This document shows, one piece after another, positions 18,376 to 27,040 of a DNA stretch of 49,953 nt. Both the position numbers and the translations under genes were made by a program. This DNA comes from an uncultured Acidobacteriia bacterium (GTDB lineage: Bacteria > Acidobacteriota > Terriglobia > Bryobacterales > Bryobacteraceae): assembly GCA_903923395.1 (NCBI GenBank), contig CAIXXM010000027.1, positions 1-49,953 on the forward strand, given 5' to 3'. Below the pieces are notes generated by a model, which saw nothing but the letters and a program-made list of their open reading frames with translations, had not been told where the DNA came from and did not search any database. Position 1 is the first letter of the stretch; every line of letters starts with the position of its first letter.

Positions 18376-18576
18376 TATGTTCTCCTTGATTAGGTGGCGG
18401 TGCCAACGGAGTCTTCACGCCTTCCCCCACCTGTTTCTAAGAGCGGGAAAATCTTACTGATGAGGACAAGCTTTTCTCCGTAACGAAGAAATCAGGTTTT
18501 CGATGTGTCGCATGGCAGGAGGCGGCATGCGATGTGGATTGCTGGACGACCTCTTGCTTTACACTGATGGACAGCC

Positions 18577-18891
18577 ATGTATCGCACGGTTGTCATGCTC
18601 GTCGCGTTGCTTGCTCCGCAGAAGCACACCGTGGAGATCCTGTCGTTCACCGCGACACCAACTCACGTGGTGCCCGGCGGCACCGTGACCCTGGAGTGGA
18701 CCACACGGGGTGTCGAGACCGTTGCTCTTGACTGGATGCCGAAGGGGGAACACTCCCAGCACCGCGCTGGTCTGCCGCCATCTGGAACCCTGGCCGTTCA
18801 GCCCAAAGTTACGACCCGCTATGTCCTCAACTGTGAAGCGGATTCCGGCAACTCCTGCGCTTCCCAAAGTGTCACCGTGAGGGTGCCGTGA
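18577..18891 (+). CDS. small exported Ig-like protein
   Basis: A 104-residue product with a short hydrophobic N terminus (TVVMLVALLAP) and one immunoglobulin-like beta domain: FTATPTHVVPGGTVTLEWTT, then TLAVQPKVTTRYVLNCEA and a closing VTVRV strand. The two Cys near the end (NCEADSGNSC) may form a disulfide. The ATG at 18577 lacks a clear ribosome binding site, and 18595 is an alternative. The stop overlaps the next start (GTGA), so it is coupled to the exported protein downstream. Role unknown. Confidence 0.65.
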   Translation: MYRTVVMLVALLAPQKHTVEILSFTATPTHVVPGGTVTLEWTTRGVETVALDWMPKGEHSQHRAGLPPSGTLAVQPKVTTRYVLNCEADSGNSCASQSVTVRVP

Positions 18892-20267
18892 CGCTGACCC
18901 GCCGCATGTTCGGCGGCCTGCTGCTTGCCGCACCGTTCGCCAGGACGCAGGACAAGGCCCGTCCGGAAAGCTTCAAGGTCTACACAGACGGTCCGCGTTT
19001 GCTTTTGAACCGCAACCGGATCCGTTTGCTGCAACGGGAGCGCGAGCGGCGGTCGCTGCGGTGGGACCAGTTTGAGACCCTTTGGGCCGGGAACGCCGAA
19101 TTTCCTGAGCCGGGCTTCGCTTGCGCGCTGCACTACCAAATCACGAATCAACCGGCTTCCGCGAAGAAGGCCATTGCCTGGGCTGCCGGTGCCGCTGCGA
19201 CGGATATCCGGCAAATTGCGCTGGTGGCGGATTGGTGTTCCACCGTTCTCACGGGCGTGGAGCAGGAAAGAATCTTCGCGAAGTTAAAGAAGGCGGCCAG
19301 CGGGCAGGTGCCGAAGACCCTCCCGGAAGCGCGCGACAAGGTCTTTGCCGCGGTTGCGCTGACCGATAGCGAGCCGGATCTTACTGCGGCCGTTCTGACC
19401 ACGGTTTTTGAGAAGTACTGGCTGGCTTCGCTGCTGCCTTCCCTGCGGGAGGCGAAGTTTCATATCTCGAACGATATGGCGAACCCGTTGCTGGAAATCT
19501 TTCACGCCTACCGGGATAACTTGAACTTTGATCTGCGCGATAACTATCCCGCTTTCTTCAAGAACTATCCGCTGGTTCATCTCATGTCGCATTACCCGGC
19601 ACCGTTTCCGGCGAGCCAGAATGAATTCCGGATTCCAGCGGAGCCGAACATCCTGCATAAGGAACCCGATTTTCAGAAGGCTGTGCTTTCGCGGGCCGCC
19701 GAATTGGCCATGGTTGCTTTTGACACCAACTCCGCCGAGACGCAGGTGCTGCAGGGCTGGCTCATGAATGACCGGTATCTGATGCGGGGAACCGCCGGCA
19801 TGCCCTATGAGTTGCTGTGGGCTAATCCGTACCAGCCGGGTTTGAGTTACTATCACATACCACTGGCTCTGCATGACCGGATTGGTGGCCAGTTATTCGT
19901 GCGCTCCTCGTGGGAAGATAACGCGGCCTGGGTGGGTTACTTTGAAGGGAACCTGCAGTTATTTCAGGATGGCGGCATCACCATGCTGGACCCGCAGTTA
20001 TCCAGGGAGCCCTTGGATATCGAGGAAGCTACTGTCTTTTTCGCCAAGGCCGGCCGCAAGTTTCAAGTGCCGAAGAGAGCCGCCGAAGACAAGACGGACG
20101 ACGTCTTCGTTGTCGGTCTGGAGCCGCGCCAGCACTATCATGTGGAAGCTGACGAACAGGAAATGTTCGAAGAGGAAGCCGACGCCGGGGGGATTCTGTT
20201 CTTGCCCAATCTGAGAACGGGAACCGGTGTCCGCCTCAATCCTGTTGCTTTGGACTCAACAGCCTGA
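18888..20267 (+). CDS. exported (Tat-type) protein, possibly polysaccharide-lyase-like
   Basis: A 459-residue product beginning with a twin-arginine-like signal (LTRRMFGGLLLAAPFA). The middle is helical (residues about 90-230) and the C-terminal half becomes beta-rich with GGQLFVRSSWEDNAAWVGYF and LFQDGGITMLD, a helix-then-strand order reminiscent of heparinase/alginate-lyase-type enzymes. I see no family-defining catalytic motif, so that is only a suggestion. GTG start coupled to the Ig-like gene. Its 3' end overlaps the convergent small gene by 32 bases. Confidence 0.6.
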   Translation: MTLTRRMFGGLLLAAPFARTQDKARPESFKVYTDGPRLLLNRNRIRLLQRERERRSLRWDQFETLWAGNAEFPEPGFACALHYQITNQPASAKKAIAWAAGAAATDIRQIALVADWCSTVLTGVEQERIFAKLKKAASGQVPKTLPEARDKVFAAVALTDSEPDLTAAVLTTVFEKYWLASLLPSLREAKFHISNDMANPLLEIFHAYRDNLNFDLRDNYPAFFKNYPLVHLMSHYPAPFPASQNEFRIPAEPNILHKEPDFQKAVLSRAAELAMVAFDTNSAETQVLQGWLMNDRYLMRGTAGMPYELLWANPYQPGLSYYHIPLALHDRIGGQLFVRSSWEDNAAWVGYFEGNLQLFQDGGITMLDPQLSREPLDIEEATVFFAKAGRKFQVPKRAAEDKTDDVFVVGLEPRQHYHVEADEQEMFEEEADAGGILFLPNLRTGTGVRLNPVALDSTA

Positions 20268-20553
20268 GCTGCGGCACGGCCTTGGTTTGTAGTTTCGAAA
20301 CCTGCATGTCCAAGTCCCGCCGGAGAATCACGAAATCCGTACGCGTGATCTCCGCCTGGGCGAGCAGCGAATGCAGCAGCGCCTTGCCCTCACCTGACAT
20401 GCGGGAGAAATCCAGCACGATGGCATCAAAACCGGCTCTGGACTCTGCCTCGAAGTCATAAAACATCTCCCCCAGCCGGAAGTTGCCGTATACCAGCCCG
20501 GCAACCACGGCCAGGGAAGAGACCAAGACCGAAAAGGAAGATTTCAGAGACAA
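20236..20553 (-). CDS. small membrane-anchored hypothetical protein
   Basis: A 105-residue product with one N-terminal hydrophobic segment (SVLVSSLAVVAGLVYG) and a helical, charged remainder (SGEGKALLHSLLAQAEITRTDF, RRDLDMQVSKLQ) that could form a coiled coil. The only start I see is TTG at 20551-20553. The 3' end overlaps the convergent gene by 32 bases. No family recognised; the composition is protein-like but the call is modest. Confidence 0.45.
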   Translation of the reverse strand: MSLKSSFSVLVSSLAVVAGLVYGNFRLGEMFYDFEAESRAGFDAIVLDFSRMSGEGKALLHSLLAQAEITRTDFVILRRDLDMQVSKLQTKAVPQLRLLSPKQQD

Positions 20554-20608
20554 CGTGCAGTACCAACAGTACGATTGTCCTGCCAGTTGCCCCGGGACCG
20601 CAAGATTG

Positions 20609-21817
20609 TCAACGGTTCGAACGCGGCTTATAACTAATGGAGACTATCTGCCAGTCGAGCCATGTTCCCGCGGGGATCAGGAGTACGTCTGCCGGTTTGC
20701 AATCCAGGTAAACCACTCCAGGAAGTACAGGGAGGCCCTTCCACTGGACCGTTCCGTTGAACTTTGGGCTGACCTGCGTCAGGGTCGCAAAGAAACGGAG
20801 CGGGGGGCCATCTGATATGAGTTCGGTGAATTCCAGTCCAGCCAGGAGCGTGCCGTGATCTGTGCGCTCCAACACCCGCACGCGGCCAGTGACGTATGCT
20901 CCGGCGAAGGGACCTGTCTCGACACGGGCGGAGAGCGGCTCGCCGAGGCTGCTTGCTGTTGTGAGCGGATCTTGTAGAGACAGCCGCAGACGGGTGCCCT
21001 CCCTGAGCACCGGCAGTTGCTTCGCCGGGCTGGTTGGGGTTCCGCCGGTTTCCGGAGCCTCTTCAAATGAAATGGCGGAAGTGCTGAGGAATTCCCGGCA
21101 ATGCGTATACTGCGCTTCATTGCGGGAGGTTCCGGTGTTGGACACGATGGTCACTTCCGCCCGCTGGGGAAAGATCACCGGGGGTTGTGAGCCCAGTCTG
21201 GTCTTGGCGTAGTCGACTTCGGTCACGACGGCGCTGACCCCCAGGTAAGGAGGAATTTCATCCGCCTCCACGCGCAAACGCAGAAGATCAAGCGTTTCAC
21301 GATCCGCCCAGAATGAGCCTTTGAGCGCGACTCTGGCGTGACCGGTTGGAAAAGACAATTCGTAACCCGAAAGCATGGTCGCGACTTTGTAGTTATAACG
21401 GATTGCCTGCCGGCCGAGTACGGTTTCTTCCCCCGCGAAGGTGGAGCGCCCGTTGTCATGCACAAAGATCGTTGTCGCAAAGCCGATGAATTCTCCTTCA
21501 CTGGAGAGTCCGGTGCCGGTGAGTTCAGCGAGAGTGGAGTCGATCTTGCCTGAGCCGGGCCAGCCGAAGCGTTCGCGGTGGTCGGCGTAGACAACGTCGG
21601 CGCGCAGAGTGTCATCGCGCAACATAGGTGCCCCTGCCTTGTCCTGACGGTAGCGTTCGAAGTTGGCGAGGCAGGTGAAGGCGGGGATGCGTTTCAACTG
21701 CGCTGCGGCTTGTTTCTTGATCCGCGAAAGCTGCACGATTTCACGCGGTAGCCCGGCAGGCGTGGTTTGCGCCATGGCCGCTGTCAACAGGAAGGGCACG
21801 AAGGCACACAGTTTCAT
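20609..21817 (-). CDS. exported hypothetical protein
   Basis: A 402-residue protein with a signal peptide (KLCAFVPFLLTAAMAQT), starting at the ATG 21815-21817. Homologous-looking sequence begins there, and the longer open frame upstream is opposite the copper-protein gene. The middle reads as a beta-rich domain (TIFVHDNGRSTFAGEETVLG, VALKGSFWADRETLDLLRLR), like exported acidobacterial proteins that bind or sense surface ligands. The C-terminal half includes LREGTRLRLSLQDPLTT, a TrbI/VirB10-type outer barrel feel that I cannot confirm. Divergent from the CusF-like gene, only 45 bases apart. Confidence 0.7.
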   Translation of the reverse strand: MKLCAFVPFLLTAAMAQTTPAGLPREIVQLSRIKKQAAAQLKRIPAFTCLANFERYRQDKAGAPMLRDDTLRADVVYADHRERFGWPGSGKIDSTLAELTGTGLSSEGEFIGFATTIFVHDNGRSTFAGEETVLGRQAIRYNYKVATMLSGYELSFPTGHARVALKGSFWADRETLDLLRLRVEADEIPPYLGVSAVVTEVDYAKTRLGSQPPVIFPQRAEVTIVSNTGTSRNEAQYTHCREFLSTSAISFEEAPETGGTPTSPAKQLPVLREGTRLRLSLQDPLTTASSLGEPLSARVETGPFAGAYVTGRVRVLERTDHGTLLAGLEFTELISDGPPLRFFATLTQVSPKFNGTVQWKGLPVLPGVVYLDCKPADVLLIPAGTWLDWQIVSISYKPRSNR

Positions 21818-21862
21818 CCGAGTCCCACAATAGCTCAAAACAAGGGAAGTTAAACTGAAGGG

Positions 21863-22165
21863 GTGAAGTTTCGAATTGCTGTCTTGCCCGCGGCTGCCCT
21901 GTTTGCCGTCTCCTGTGTGAAGCAGCCCCCCGCCAAGACTTACGCCATGCACGGCACGGTGGTAAATCTTGACGATCAATCGCATCTGGCGAAAATCAGT
22001 GCCGGACAACTCGGCGATTGGATGGCACCCATGACCATGGATTACCCGGTGCCGAACAAGACCGATTGGGCGGTGCTGAAAGCGGGGGCGCAGATCGATG
22101 CCACAGTCTTCGTGCGCGGCGACGAATTCTGGGTTGCGGATATTCATCCTGCTGGAAAGAAATAG
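21863..22165 (+). CDS. CusF-like copper-binding lipoprotein
   Basis: A 100-residue product with a lipoprotein signal (AAALFAVSC, lipobox Cys18). The mature part matches the small copper-binding OB-fold domain of CusF: MHGTVVNLDDQSHLAKISAG, then DWMAPMTMDYPV, where the Trp and the two Met of WMxxMxM are the Cu(I)/Ag(I) ligands, and a closing VRGDEFWVADI strand. It would hold or buffer copper at the outer face of the periplasm. GTG start with AAGGGG immediately upstream. No copper pump is adjacent. Confidence 0.8.
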   Translation: MKFRIAVLPAAALFAVSCVKQPPAKTYAMHGTVVNLDDQSHLAKISAGQLGDWMAPMTMDYPVPNKTDWAVLKAGAQIDATVFVRGDEFWVADIHPAGKK

Positions 22166-22172
22166 CGCCGGG

Positions 22173-22637
22173 TCACTTTGCTTGAAACAGGCGTTTGTCG
22201 AATTGGAGTTGTTTGTTCCATCCGAAAGTGACCTGTGAGGCATCTGGATGGAGCGGATTCAAGACAAAGTTCCAGGATTCAGGGCAGGGTGCCGCGGGTA
22301 CCAGCAGTAAAGCACTGCGCCTCTCCTTGAGCCAGCGGTTGCCGATCTCTTGTGTTTCCTTGGGTTTCAAACGCCAGTCGGGCGAAAGGGATGCCGGGTC
22401 CACCGTTTCCAGTGAGATGCCATCTGCCGCGAAGACTTGTAACAGGCGGAAGGAATCCGGCAAAAGGCTTGGACGGCTCTCCAGATTGACCAAAATCTCG
22501 ACGAGGGCAAGCGCGGGATGTTCGGCAAGGTAAACAACCCTCTTGCCGCGGTAAGCAGTGTGCCAGCGGCCGTCGGAACGTTCGCCGCCTATCCCTGACA
22601 GGTCACAGTGGTTGCTGATCCGCCAAAGTGTTCTCAG
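22173..22637 (-). CDS. RES-domain toxin of a type II toxin-antitoxin system
   Basis: RES toxins degrade NAD+ when released from their antitoxin. The full homologous reading frame gives 154 residues (usual length 150-160). It begins RTLWRISNHCDLSGIG and contains GRWHTAYRG, VVYLAEHPALALVE and NPLHPDASQV, with the conserved Arg, Tyr and Glu. No ATG, GTG or TTG exists between the upstream in-frame stop and the conserved TLWRI; the best start is CTG at 22637-22635, overlapping the antitoxin stop as CTGA. A start at the TTG at 22493 would remove the active site. Toxin downstream of antitoxin is the usual xre-res order. Confidence 0.82.
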   Translation of the reverse strand: MRTLWRISNHCDLSGIGGERSDGRWHTAYRGKRVVYLAEHPALALVEILVNLESRPSLLPDSFRLLQVFAADGISLETVDPASLSPDWRLKPKETQEIGNRWLKERRSALLLVPAAPCPESWNFVLNPLHPDASQVTFGWNKQLQFDKRLFQAK

Positions 22638-23044
22638 GCAAAGAACCCTTCGTCAATCTGCCAGAGACGGCGTTCGACAACGCGACCGCCCGCATCCGTG
22701 CGGAGCAGACTGAGCGGTGTTCGGCCGCCAATCTGATCAGAGGGTGTGCGCAACCACTGCAGCGCTTTCTCGTGGTTGCCAAAGACATCATTCGCCAGTG
22801 CCAGCGTGCGGCCCACGCGGACAACACGGTCTGTCTCTTCATCAGAGAGATTCTCTCCCCGGGATTTGCGGTGCTTCAATGTCCGGGGCGAGATCACGAT
22901 TTCAGCAACTTCCGTGAATGTTAGGCCGTGTGCCCGGAGAACCATCAGGCTCTCCGTGGGCAGGCCGTTCTCCACGAGTTCCGTTACTTCGAAGTCGGAT
23001 TCGTTCGTGTCAGCGAGGATGTCGTCAATGGCACGGAGTTCCAT
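22634..23044 (-). CDS. Xre/ParS-type (DUF2384) antitoxin
   Basis: A 136-residue partner of the RES toxin. The N-terminal part (residues 20-60) is a helix-turn-helix-like region with LTFTEVAEIVISPRTLKHRK. The C-terminal MbcA/ParS/Xre domain has VFGNHEKALQWLRTPSDQIG followed by GRTPLSLLRTDAGGRVVE, which covers the toxin's NAD pocket in known complexes. It probably also represses its own promoter. ATG at 23042-23044. Confidence 0.9.
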   Translation of the reverse strand: MELRAIDDILADTNESDFEVTELVENGLPTESLMVLRAHGLTFTEVAEIVISPRTLKHRKSRGENLSDEETDRVVRVGRTLALANDVFGNHEKALQWLRTPSDQIGGRTPLSLLRTDAGGRVVERRLWQIDEGFFA

Positions 23045-23061
23045 AACAGGTTCCTAAGGAC

Positions 23062-23070
23062 ATTATGCCA
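23062..23070 (-). promoter_or_regulatory. extended -10 element before the antitoxin gene
   Basis: On the minus strand TGGCATAAT (23070-23062) gives a TGn extended -10 with CATAAT, five of six consensus bases. No good -35 is seen, which extended -10 promoters tolerate. It would start transcription about 10 bases before the antitoxin ATG. The short palindrome TCCTAAGGA lies at the expected start site and could be part of an autorepression operator. Confidence 0.4.
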
Positions 23071-23095
23071 TAGGTGGTGCGGGCAAAGCGAATGT

Positions 23096-23650
23096 CTAGG
23101 CAGTTTTTCCCCGGGCCACGAACTTCAGCGATGCGGAATTCATGCAATAGCGAAGGCCAGTGGGTTTGGGACCGTCATCGAAAACATGCCCCAGATGCGC
23201 ATCGCAACGTGTGCACACGTTCTCGGTCCGGACGCCATAGCTGCGGTCTTCATGATTGATGACGTTCTCTTTCGCGATGGGCTGGTAGAAGCTGGGCCAG
23301 CCGGTGCCGGAGTTGAACTTGGTCTTGGAATCAAAAAGTGCGGTGTTGCAGCAGATGCAGTAGTAAAGACCATCCTCGTAGAAATGATCGTAGATGCCTG
23401 TACCCGCGAATTCTGTGTCGGCATGGCGGGTGATGTTGAAGCTGTTCTTCGGCAGGATTTTCTTCCACTCCGCCTCGGTCTTCACCACTTTCTCGACTTC
23501 CACAACGCCAAGGTTCTTGCCAAACGCGTCAAACTGCGCGATTTTGACCTTCTTGGGTGCTCCCTTGATGTCGGCCGCGCGAAGAGCGCTGAGGCCAGCC
23601 ACCGCGGCCAGGAGAAAGCCGCGGCGGGAGTTGGTTTGCACGAAAGACAT
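23096..23650 (-). CDS. msrB: exported methionine-(R)-sulfoxide reductase
   Basis: Repairs the R-diastereomer of methionine sulfoxide. The 184-residue form has a twin-arginine signal (SRRGFLLAAVAGLSALRAAD), so it works in the periplasm. The zinc site is complete (CICC and CTRCDAH), and the catalytic cysteine is in RYCMNSASLKF. NSGTGWPSF and HLGHVFDDGP are typical. I chose the ATG at 23648-23650, 5 bases past the msrA stop, with AAGGA suitably placed; an ATG at 23662 overlaps msrA. Forms a repair pair with MsrA. Confidence 0.95.
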   Translation of the reverse strand: MSFVQTNSRRGFLLAAVAGLSALRAADIKGAPKKVKIAQFDAFGKNLGVVEVEKVVKTEAEWKKILPKNSFNITRHADTEFAGTGIYDHFYEDGLYYCICCNTALFDSKTKFNSGTGWPSFYQPIAKENVINHEDRSYGVRTENVCTRCDAHLGHVFDDGPKPTGLRYCMNSASLKFVARGKTA

Positions 23651-23655
23651 ACCGG

Positions 23656-24315
23656 TTACCATTCCTTCCACATCGAGGGGTACTTTGCTTTGAGGTCACG
23701 GATCTTCGGCAGTTCGGCGAAAACCACATAGCCCTGCGTCGGGTTCCGCTTCACGAAGTCCTGGTGGTATTCCTCGGCCTTGTAGAACTTTTCGAGCGGC
23801 ACGATCTGCGTCACGATCTTGCTGCGGAATGTCTTCGCGTCATTGAGTTGCTTGATGTACTCTTCGGCGACTTTCTTCTGTTCTGGAGTCGAGTAGAAGA
23901 TCGCTGAACGGTACTGTTTGCCATAATCATTGCCCTGGTGGTCCAACTGGGTTGGATCATGCGCAACGGAGAAGAAGATCTTCAGCAACTGACCGTAGGA
24001 GACCACGGCAGGGTCATAGGTGATCTGGACGGATTCCGCGTGTCCCGTGCGCCCGGTGCTGACGATCTCGTAGTCGGCATCTTTGGCGCTGCCACCGGCA
24101 TAGCCAGTCAACACTTCCTTCACGCCTTTGACGTGTTCGAAGACGCCTTCCGTACCCCAGAAGCAGCCACCGGCTAGAACTGCTGTGGCCATTCCTTTGG
24201 CTGCGGGTGCCGGATCAGTCGGCGGTTCCGGGAAATTCGGTTTGGCGGCATTGGCGGTAAACGCGGCTGCCAGAAATACTGTTGCGGCGGTGAGCCGTTT
24301 TAACGAATGAAACAT
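23656..24315 (-). CDS. msrA: exported methionine-(S)-sulfoxide reductase
   Basis: Reduces the S-diastereomer of methionine sulfoxide. The 219 residues begin with a signal peptide (LTAATVFLAAAFTANAA) and contain the catalytic motif GGCFWGTEGVFEHVKGV, TGYAGG, GHAESVQITYDP and YRSAIFYSTPEQ. Together with the exported MsrB it should protect envelope proteins from oxidants. It lies 35 bases after the enoyl-CoA hydratase gene, so these may share a transcript. Confidence 0.96.
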   Translation of the reverse strand: MFHSLKRLTAATVFLAAAFTANAAKPNFPEPPTDPAPAAKGMATAVLAGGCFWGTEGVFEHVKGVKEVLTGYAGGSAKDADYEIVSTGRTGHAESVQITYDPAVVSYGQLLKIFFSVAHDPTQLDHQGNDYGKQYRSAIFYSTPEQKKVAEEYIKQLNDAKTFRSKIVTQIVPLEKFYKAEEYHQDFVKRNPTQGYVVFAELPKIRDLKAKYPSMWKEW

Positions 24316-24350
24316 ATGCTTCTCGTTCCTTCCGATGGTATATCGCAGGT

Positions 24351-25103
24351 CTAGGGTTCTTTATTCCAGCGTGGTTTTCGCTTTTCGGTGAAGGCTTGCA
24401 CTCCCTCATGGAAGTCGGAGTGGCTCATGATCCGGGTCCGGACCGTGCGGCCCAGTTCGGCAGCACCGCCAGCGTTCAGCGGCCTGCTGTTCCAGGCGAA
24501 ATCCAACCCCTCGTGGATTGTGAATGAGCTGAATTCGGCCATGGTCATGGCGGCGGCCTCCGCTACCGTGAGCGGGTCATCGTCGAGCGCTGTGACGAGA
24601 CCCGCTTCCCGTGCCTCCAAAGCAGTGACCCGGCGGCCGGTCAGGCTCCACTCCATCGTGCGCCTTGCGCCGACCGCTTGCACTACTACCTGATAAATCA
24701 TTACGGGCCACAGGCCGATGCGGATTTCCGGCAGTCCAAATTCTGCATCGTGCGTCGCGAAGACAACATGGGCGTTGGCGGCCAGTCCCGTGCCACCGGC
24801 CACCGCAGAGCCCTGAATGGCGGCCACGATTGGCTTTCTTGCCCGTTCCAGCACGGAAAACAGCTTTGTGTGCAAGTGTGCGAGCGCCTCCGGTTCCACG
24901 TGTCTGGCCTCCTTCAGATCCATCCCAGCACAGAAGGACAGGCCGCGTCCGGTGAGCAGAACGGCCCCGACGTTGGGGTCCTCTTCGGCGCGCGCAAACT
25001 CATCCACCAGAGCCTGGCAGAGAGCCATATTCAGAGCGTTGCGCCGGTCCGGCCTGTTCAGTTCCAGTCGCAGAACACGTTCAGATAAAGATACTTCGAG
25101 CAT
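24351..25103 (-). CDS. enoyl-CoA hydratase/isomerase family protein
   Basis: A crotonase-fold enzyme acting on an acyl-CoA; the exact reaction is not determined. From the ATG at 25101-25103 it has 250 residues; a start eight codons earlier is possible. The oxyanion-hole segments are LSFCAGMDLKE and GSAVAGGTGLA, and the conserved PEIRIGLWP follows AEFGL. The usual hydratase pair of glutamates is not clear to me, so an isomerase or hydrolase activity is equally possible. Upstream of msrA. Confidence 0.85.
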   Translation of the reverse strand: MLEVSLSERVLRLELNRPDRRNALNMALCQALVDEFARAEEDPNVGAVLLTGRGLSFCAGMDLKEARHVEPEALAHLHTKLFSVLERARKPIVAAIQGSAVAGGTGLAANAHVVFATHDAEFGLPEIRIGLWPVMIYQVVVQAVGARRTMEWSLTGRRVTALEAREAGLVTALDDDPLTVAEAAAMTMAEFSSFTIHEGLDFAWNSRPLNAGGAAELGRTVRTRIMSHSDFHEGVQAFTEKRKPRWNKEP

Positions 25104-25368
25104 TGGTTTTAACGCGGACGTTTGCATCTCCGTCCGAAGAGAAACGGTAACATCCCGGGCCTGTTCGTGTGGCCTTGACGATTACGGGTCGCGTGACCGC
25201 CGGGCGTCACCGGTATGCATACGCGTTTGGTCCGCTGGCCGCAGAAGGGCGGAATACGCAGCAACTCATCAAAATCATCCGGCGCACTTCAACATATCTG
25301 ATGTGGCCGCTTTGGCCCTCCGCGTGCCGTAGTCAGTCATGTCACAGCAAAGTCAAGGAGACGGAACA

Positions 25369-25899
25369 ATGTCGGAACATAATTCAGTGGTGGCCGTTTA
25401 TCCGACGCACAAAGGTGCGGAAGATGCGGTGAAAGAACTGCAGCGTGCGGGAATTGATATGAAGACCCTCTCGATCATCGGGAAGGATACACACGCTGAT
25501 GAACACGTAACTGGCTACTACAATACCGGCGGACGGATGAAGGCATGGGGTGTCAATGGTGCGGTCTGGGGCGGGTTCTGGGGACTACTATTCGGAGCCG
25601 CGTTTTTCGCGATTCCGGGCCTGGGTCCAATTCTGATTGCCGGTCCTTTTGCCGCCATGCTTGTCGGCGGTCTCGAGGGCGCTGTCGCCGTCGGAGGCTT
25701 GAGTGCAATCGGCGCAGCTCTTTTCAGTATCGGTATTCCAAAAGACAGCATCATCGAGTATGAAACCGCACTTACAACCGATCATTATCTTCTGATGGTG
25801 CACGGAAACCCGGAAGTTGTGGAAAAGGCCCGTCAGGTGCTTAATGGCACACAGTCTACCCATGTCCGGATGCACCTGCGGGAAGCAGCAGGAGTTTAG
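25369..25899 (+). CDS. general-stress-type membrane protein
   Basis: A 176-residue protein. Residues 1-50 match the N-terminal domain of general stress proteins of the YflT/GSP17M kind (VVAVYPTHKGAEDAVKELQRAGIDMKTLSIIG). The middle holds two glycine-rich hydrophobic segments (VWGGFWGLLFGAAFFAIPG and IAGPFAAMLVGGLEGAVAVGG), which could insert in the membrane. The C terminus resembles a ferredoxin-like strand-helix unit. The start ATG at 25369 has a consensus AAGGAG eight bases away, so I reject the earlier in-frame start. First gene of the stress-type island; 265 bases of apparently non-coding DNA precede it. Confidence 0.82.
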   Translation: MSEHNSVVAVYPTHKGAEDAVKELQRAGIDMKTLSIIGKDTHADEHVTGYYNTGGRMKAWGVNGAVWGGFWGLLFGAAFFAIPGLGPILIAGPFAAMLVGGLEGAVAVGGLSAIGAALFSIGIPKDSIIEYETALTTDHYLLMVHGNPEVVEKARQVLNGTQSTHVRMHLREAAGV

Positions 25900-25904
25900 C
25901 AGAC

Positions 25905-26705
25905 ATGTTGAATAAAACTACCTTGCTGCACGGCTTCGTCATCCACGCGAAGGATGGCGAACTCGGCAAGATCGACGATCTCTACTTTGACGATGAAAGC
26001 TGGGCGATTCGCTATCTTACGGTGGAAACCGGCAGTTGGCTGAGCGGAAAGTCAGTACTGATCTCACCCTACTCCATTATGGAAGTGGATTGGCAGGCAA
26101 AGAAGATTCACGTGCTGCTGGACAAGAAGCAGGTGGAAAACAGTCCGTCGCTGAACGTCCACCAAACGGTTTCCCGTCAACATGAAGGGCGTTTCCTCGA
26201 TTACTACGGTTATCCGAGCTATTGGGATGGACCGTACCTTTGGGGCCCGGCCCTGTATCCGGCGGGGTATATCATTCCCGCGGCAACCGGTGAACAAAAA
26301 CTACCGGAAGAGCCATGGATGGAGCCAGCGGACATACATCTCCGCAGCGTTGCTTCGGTAACCGGCTATCACATTGCGGCATTGGATGGGGAGATCGGTC
26401 ATGTCGCCGGGTTCTTCATTGACAGCGATGCCTGGGCTATCCGGTACATAGAAGTTGCAACGAACAATTGGTGGCCTGGCAAGAAGGTTCTGCTGTCACC
26501 GGCGTGGGTAGAAAGCGTAAGCTGGAGCGAGTCCACGGTCCACGTTGCGGTTACCCGCAAAATGATTCAGGATGCGCCTGAATACAAATCTGAGATGCCG
26601 ATTACCCGGGACTATGAGAACCAGCTCTATGGTCACTACGGCAGACCGTCTTATTGGCTTACGCAGGCTGGGCACGCCTCGGCGTTCGCTTCAGGTGACT
26701 GGTAG
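25905..26705 (+). CDS. double PRC-barrel protein, copy 1
   Basis: A 266-residue protein with two PRC-barrel domains. The first is at about 8-80 (GFVIHAKDGELGKIDDLYFD, AIRYLTVETGSWLSG), the second at about 150-225 (GYHIAALDGEIGHVAGFFID, AIRYIEVATNNWWPGKK). Between them is a Tyr/Pro/Trp-rich linker (YYGYPSYWDGPYLWGP), and a similar string ends the protein. PRC barrels bind proteins or RNA; here the function is unknown. It starts 5 bases after the stress-protein gene. A paralogue lies at 28786-29544 on the other strand. Confidence 0.85.
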   Translation: MLNKTTLLHGFVIHAKDGELGKIDDLYFDDESWAIRYLTVETGSWLSGKSVLISPYSIMEVDWQAKKIHVLLDKKQVENSPSLNVHQTVSRQHEGRFLDYYGYPSYWDGPYLWGPALYPAGYIIPAATGEQKLPEEPWMEPADIHLRSVASVTGYHIAALDGEIGHVAGFFIDSDAWAIRYIEVATNNWWPGKKVLLSPAWVESVSWSESTVHVAVTRKMIQDAPEYKSEMPITRDYENQLYGHYGRPSYWLTQAGHASAFASGDW

Positions 26706-26741
26706 AGACCTGACTGGCAGGCTACGTGCTTATTCCGCTGC

Positions 26742-27026
26742 ATGAACAAACAACGTGCAACGGAATCCCGGACTTATGGCATAGAGCGAGAGTACCGGCC
26801 CGGCAGAGGCCCGGGCTCGGGCGGCCAGTCCGGGGATACGATGGGGCTCCCTGATACTGCGGAGGCGGATAGCGAAAGCGTCAGGGAGCTCGCGGAGGAA
26901 GGTCAAAGTTTTGAAGCCGGGGCAGTGGAAGGTGTGGAGGATGCACCGGAAGCGGAGGTTGCCGAGGTACACACCCGGCAAGTGCGGGAGGATGACGTAC
27001 CCGCTGAATATCTCAATCAGGACTGA
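26742..27026 (+). CDS. small acidic hydrophilic protein
   Basis: A 94-residue protein without hydrophobic segments. It has a Gly/Arg-rich first third (EYRPGRGPGSGGQSG) and an acidic, Ala/Val-rich remainder (EAEVAEVHTRQVREDDVPAE). Probably disordered, as many small stress proteins are. It lies between the PRC-barrel gene and the dehydrogenase gene, 14 bases ahead of the latter. No family recognised; the consistent composition and tight spacing support it being real. Confidence 0.55.
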   Translation: MNKQRATESRTYGIEREYRPGRGPGSGGQSGDTMGLPDTAEADSESVRELAEEGQSFEAGAVEGVEDAPEAEVAEVHTRQVREDDVPAEYLNQD

Positions 27027-27040
27027 AAAGGACGTGGCAC

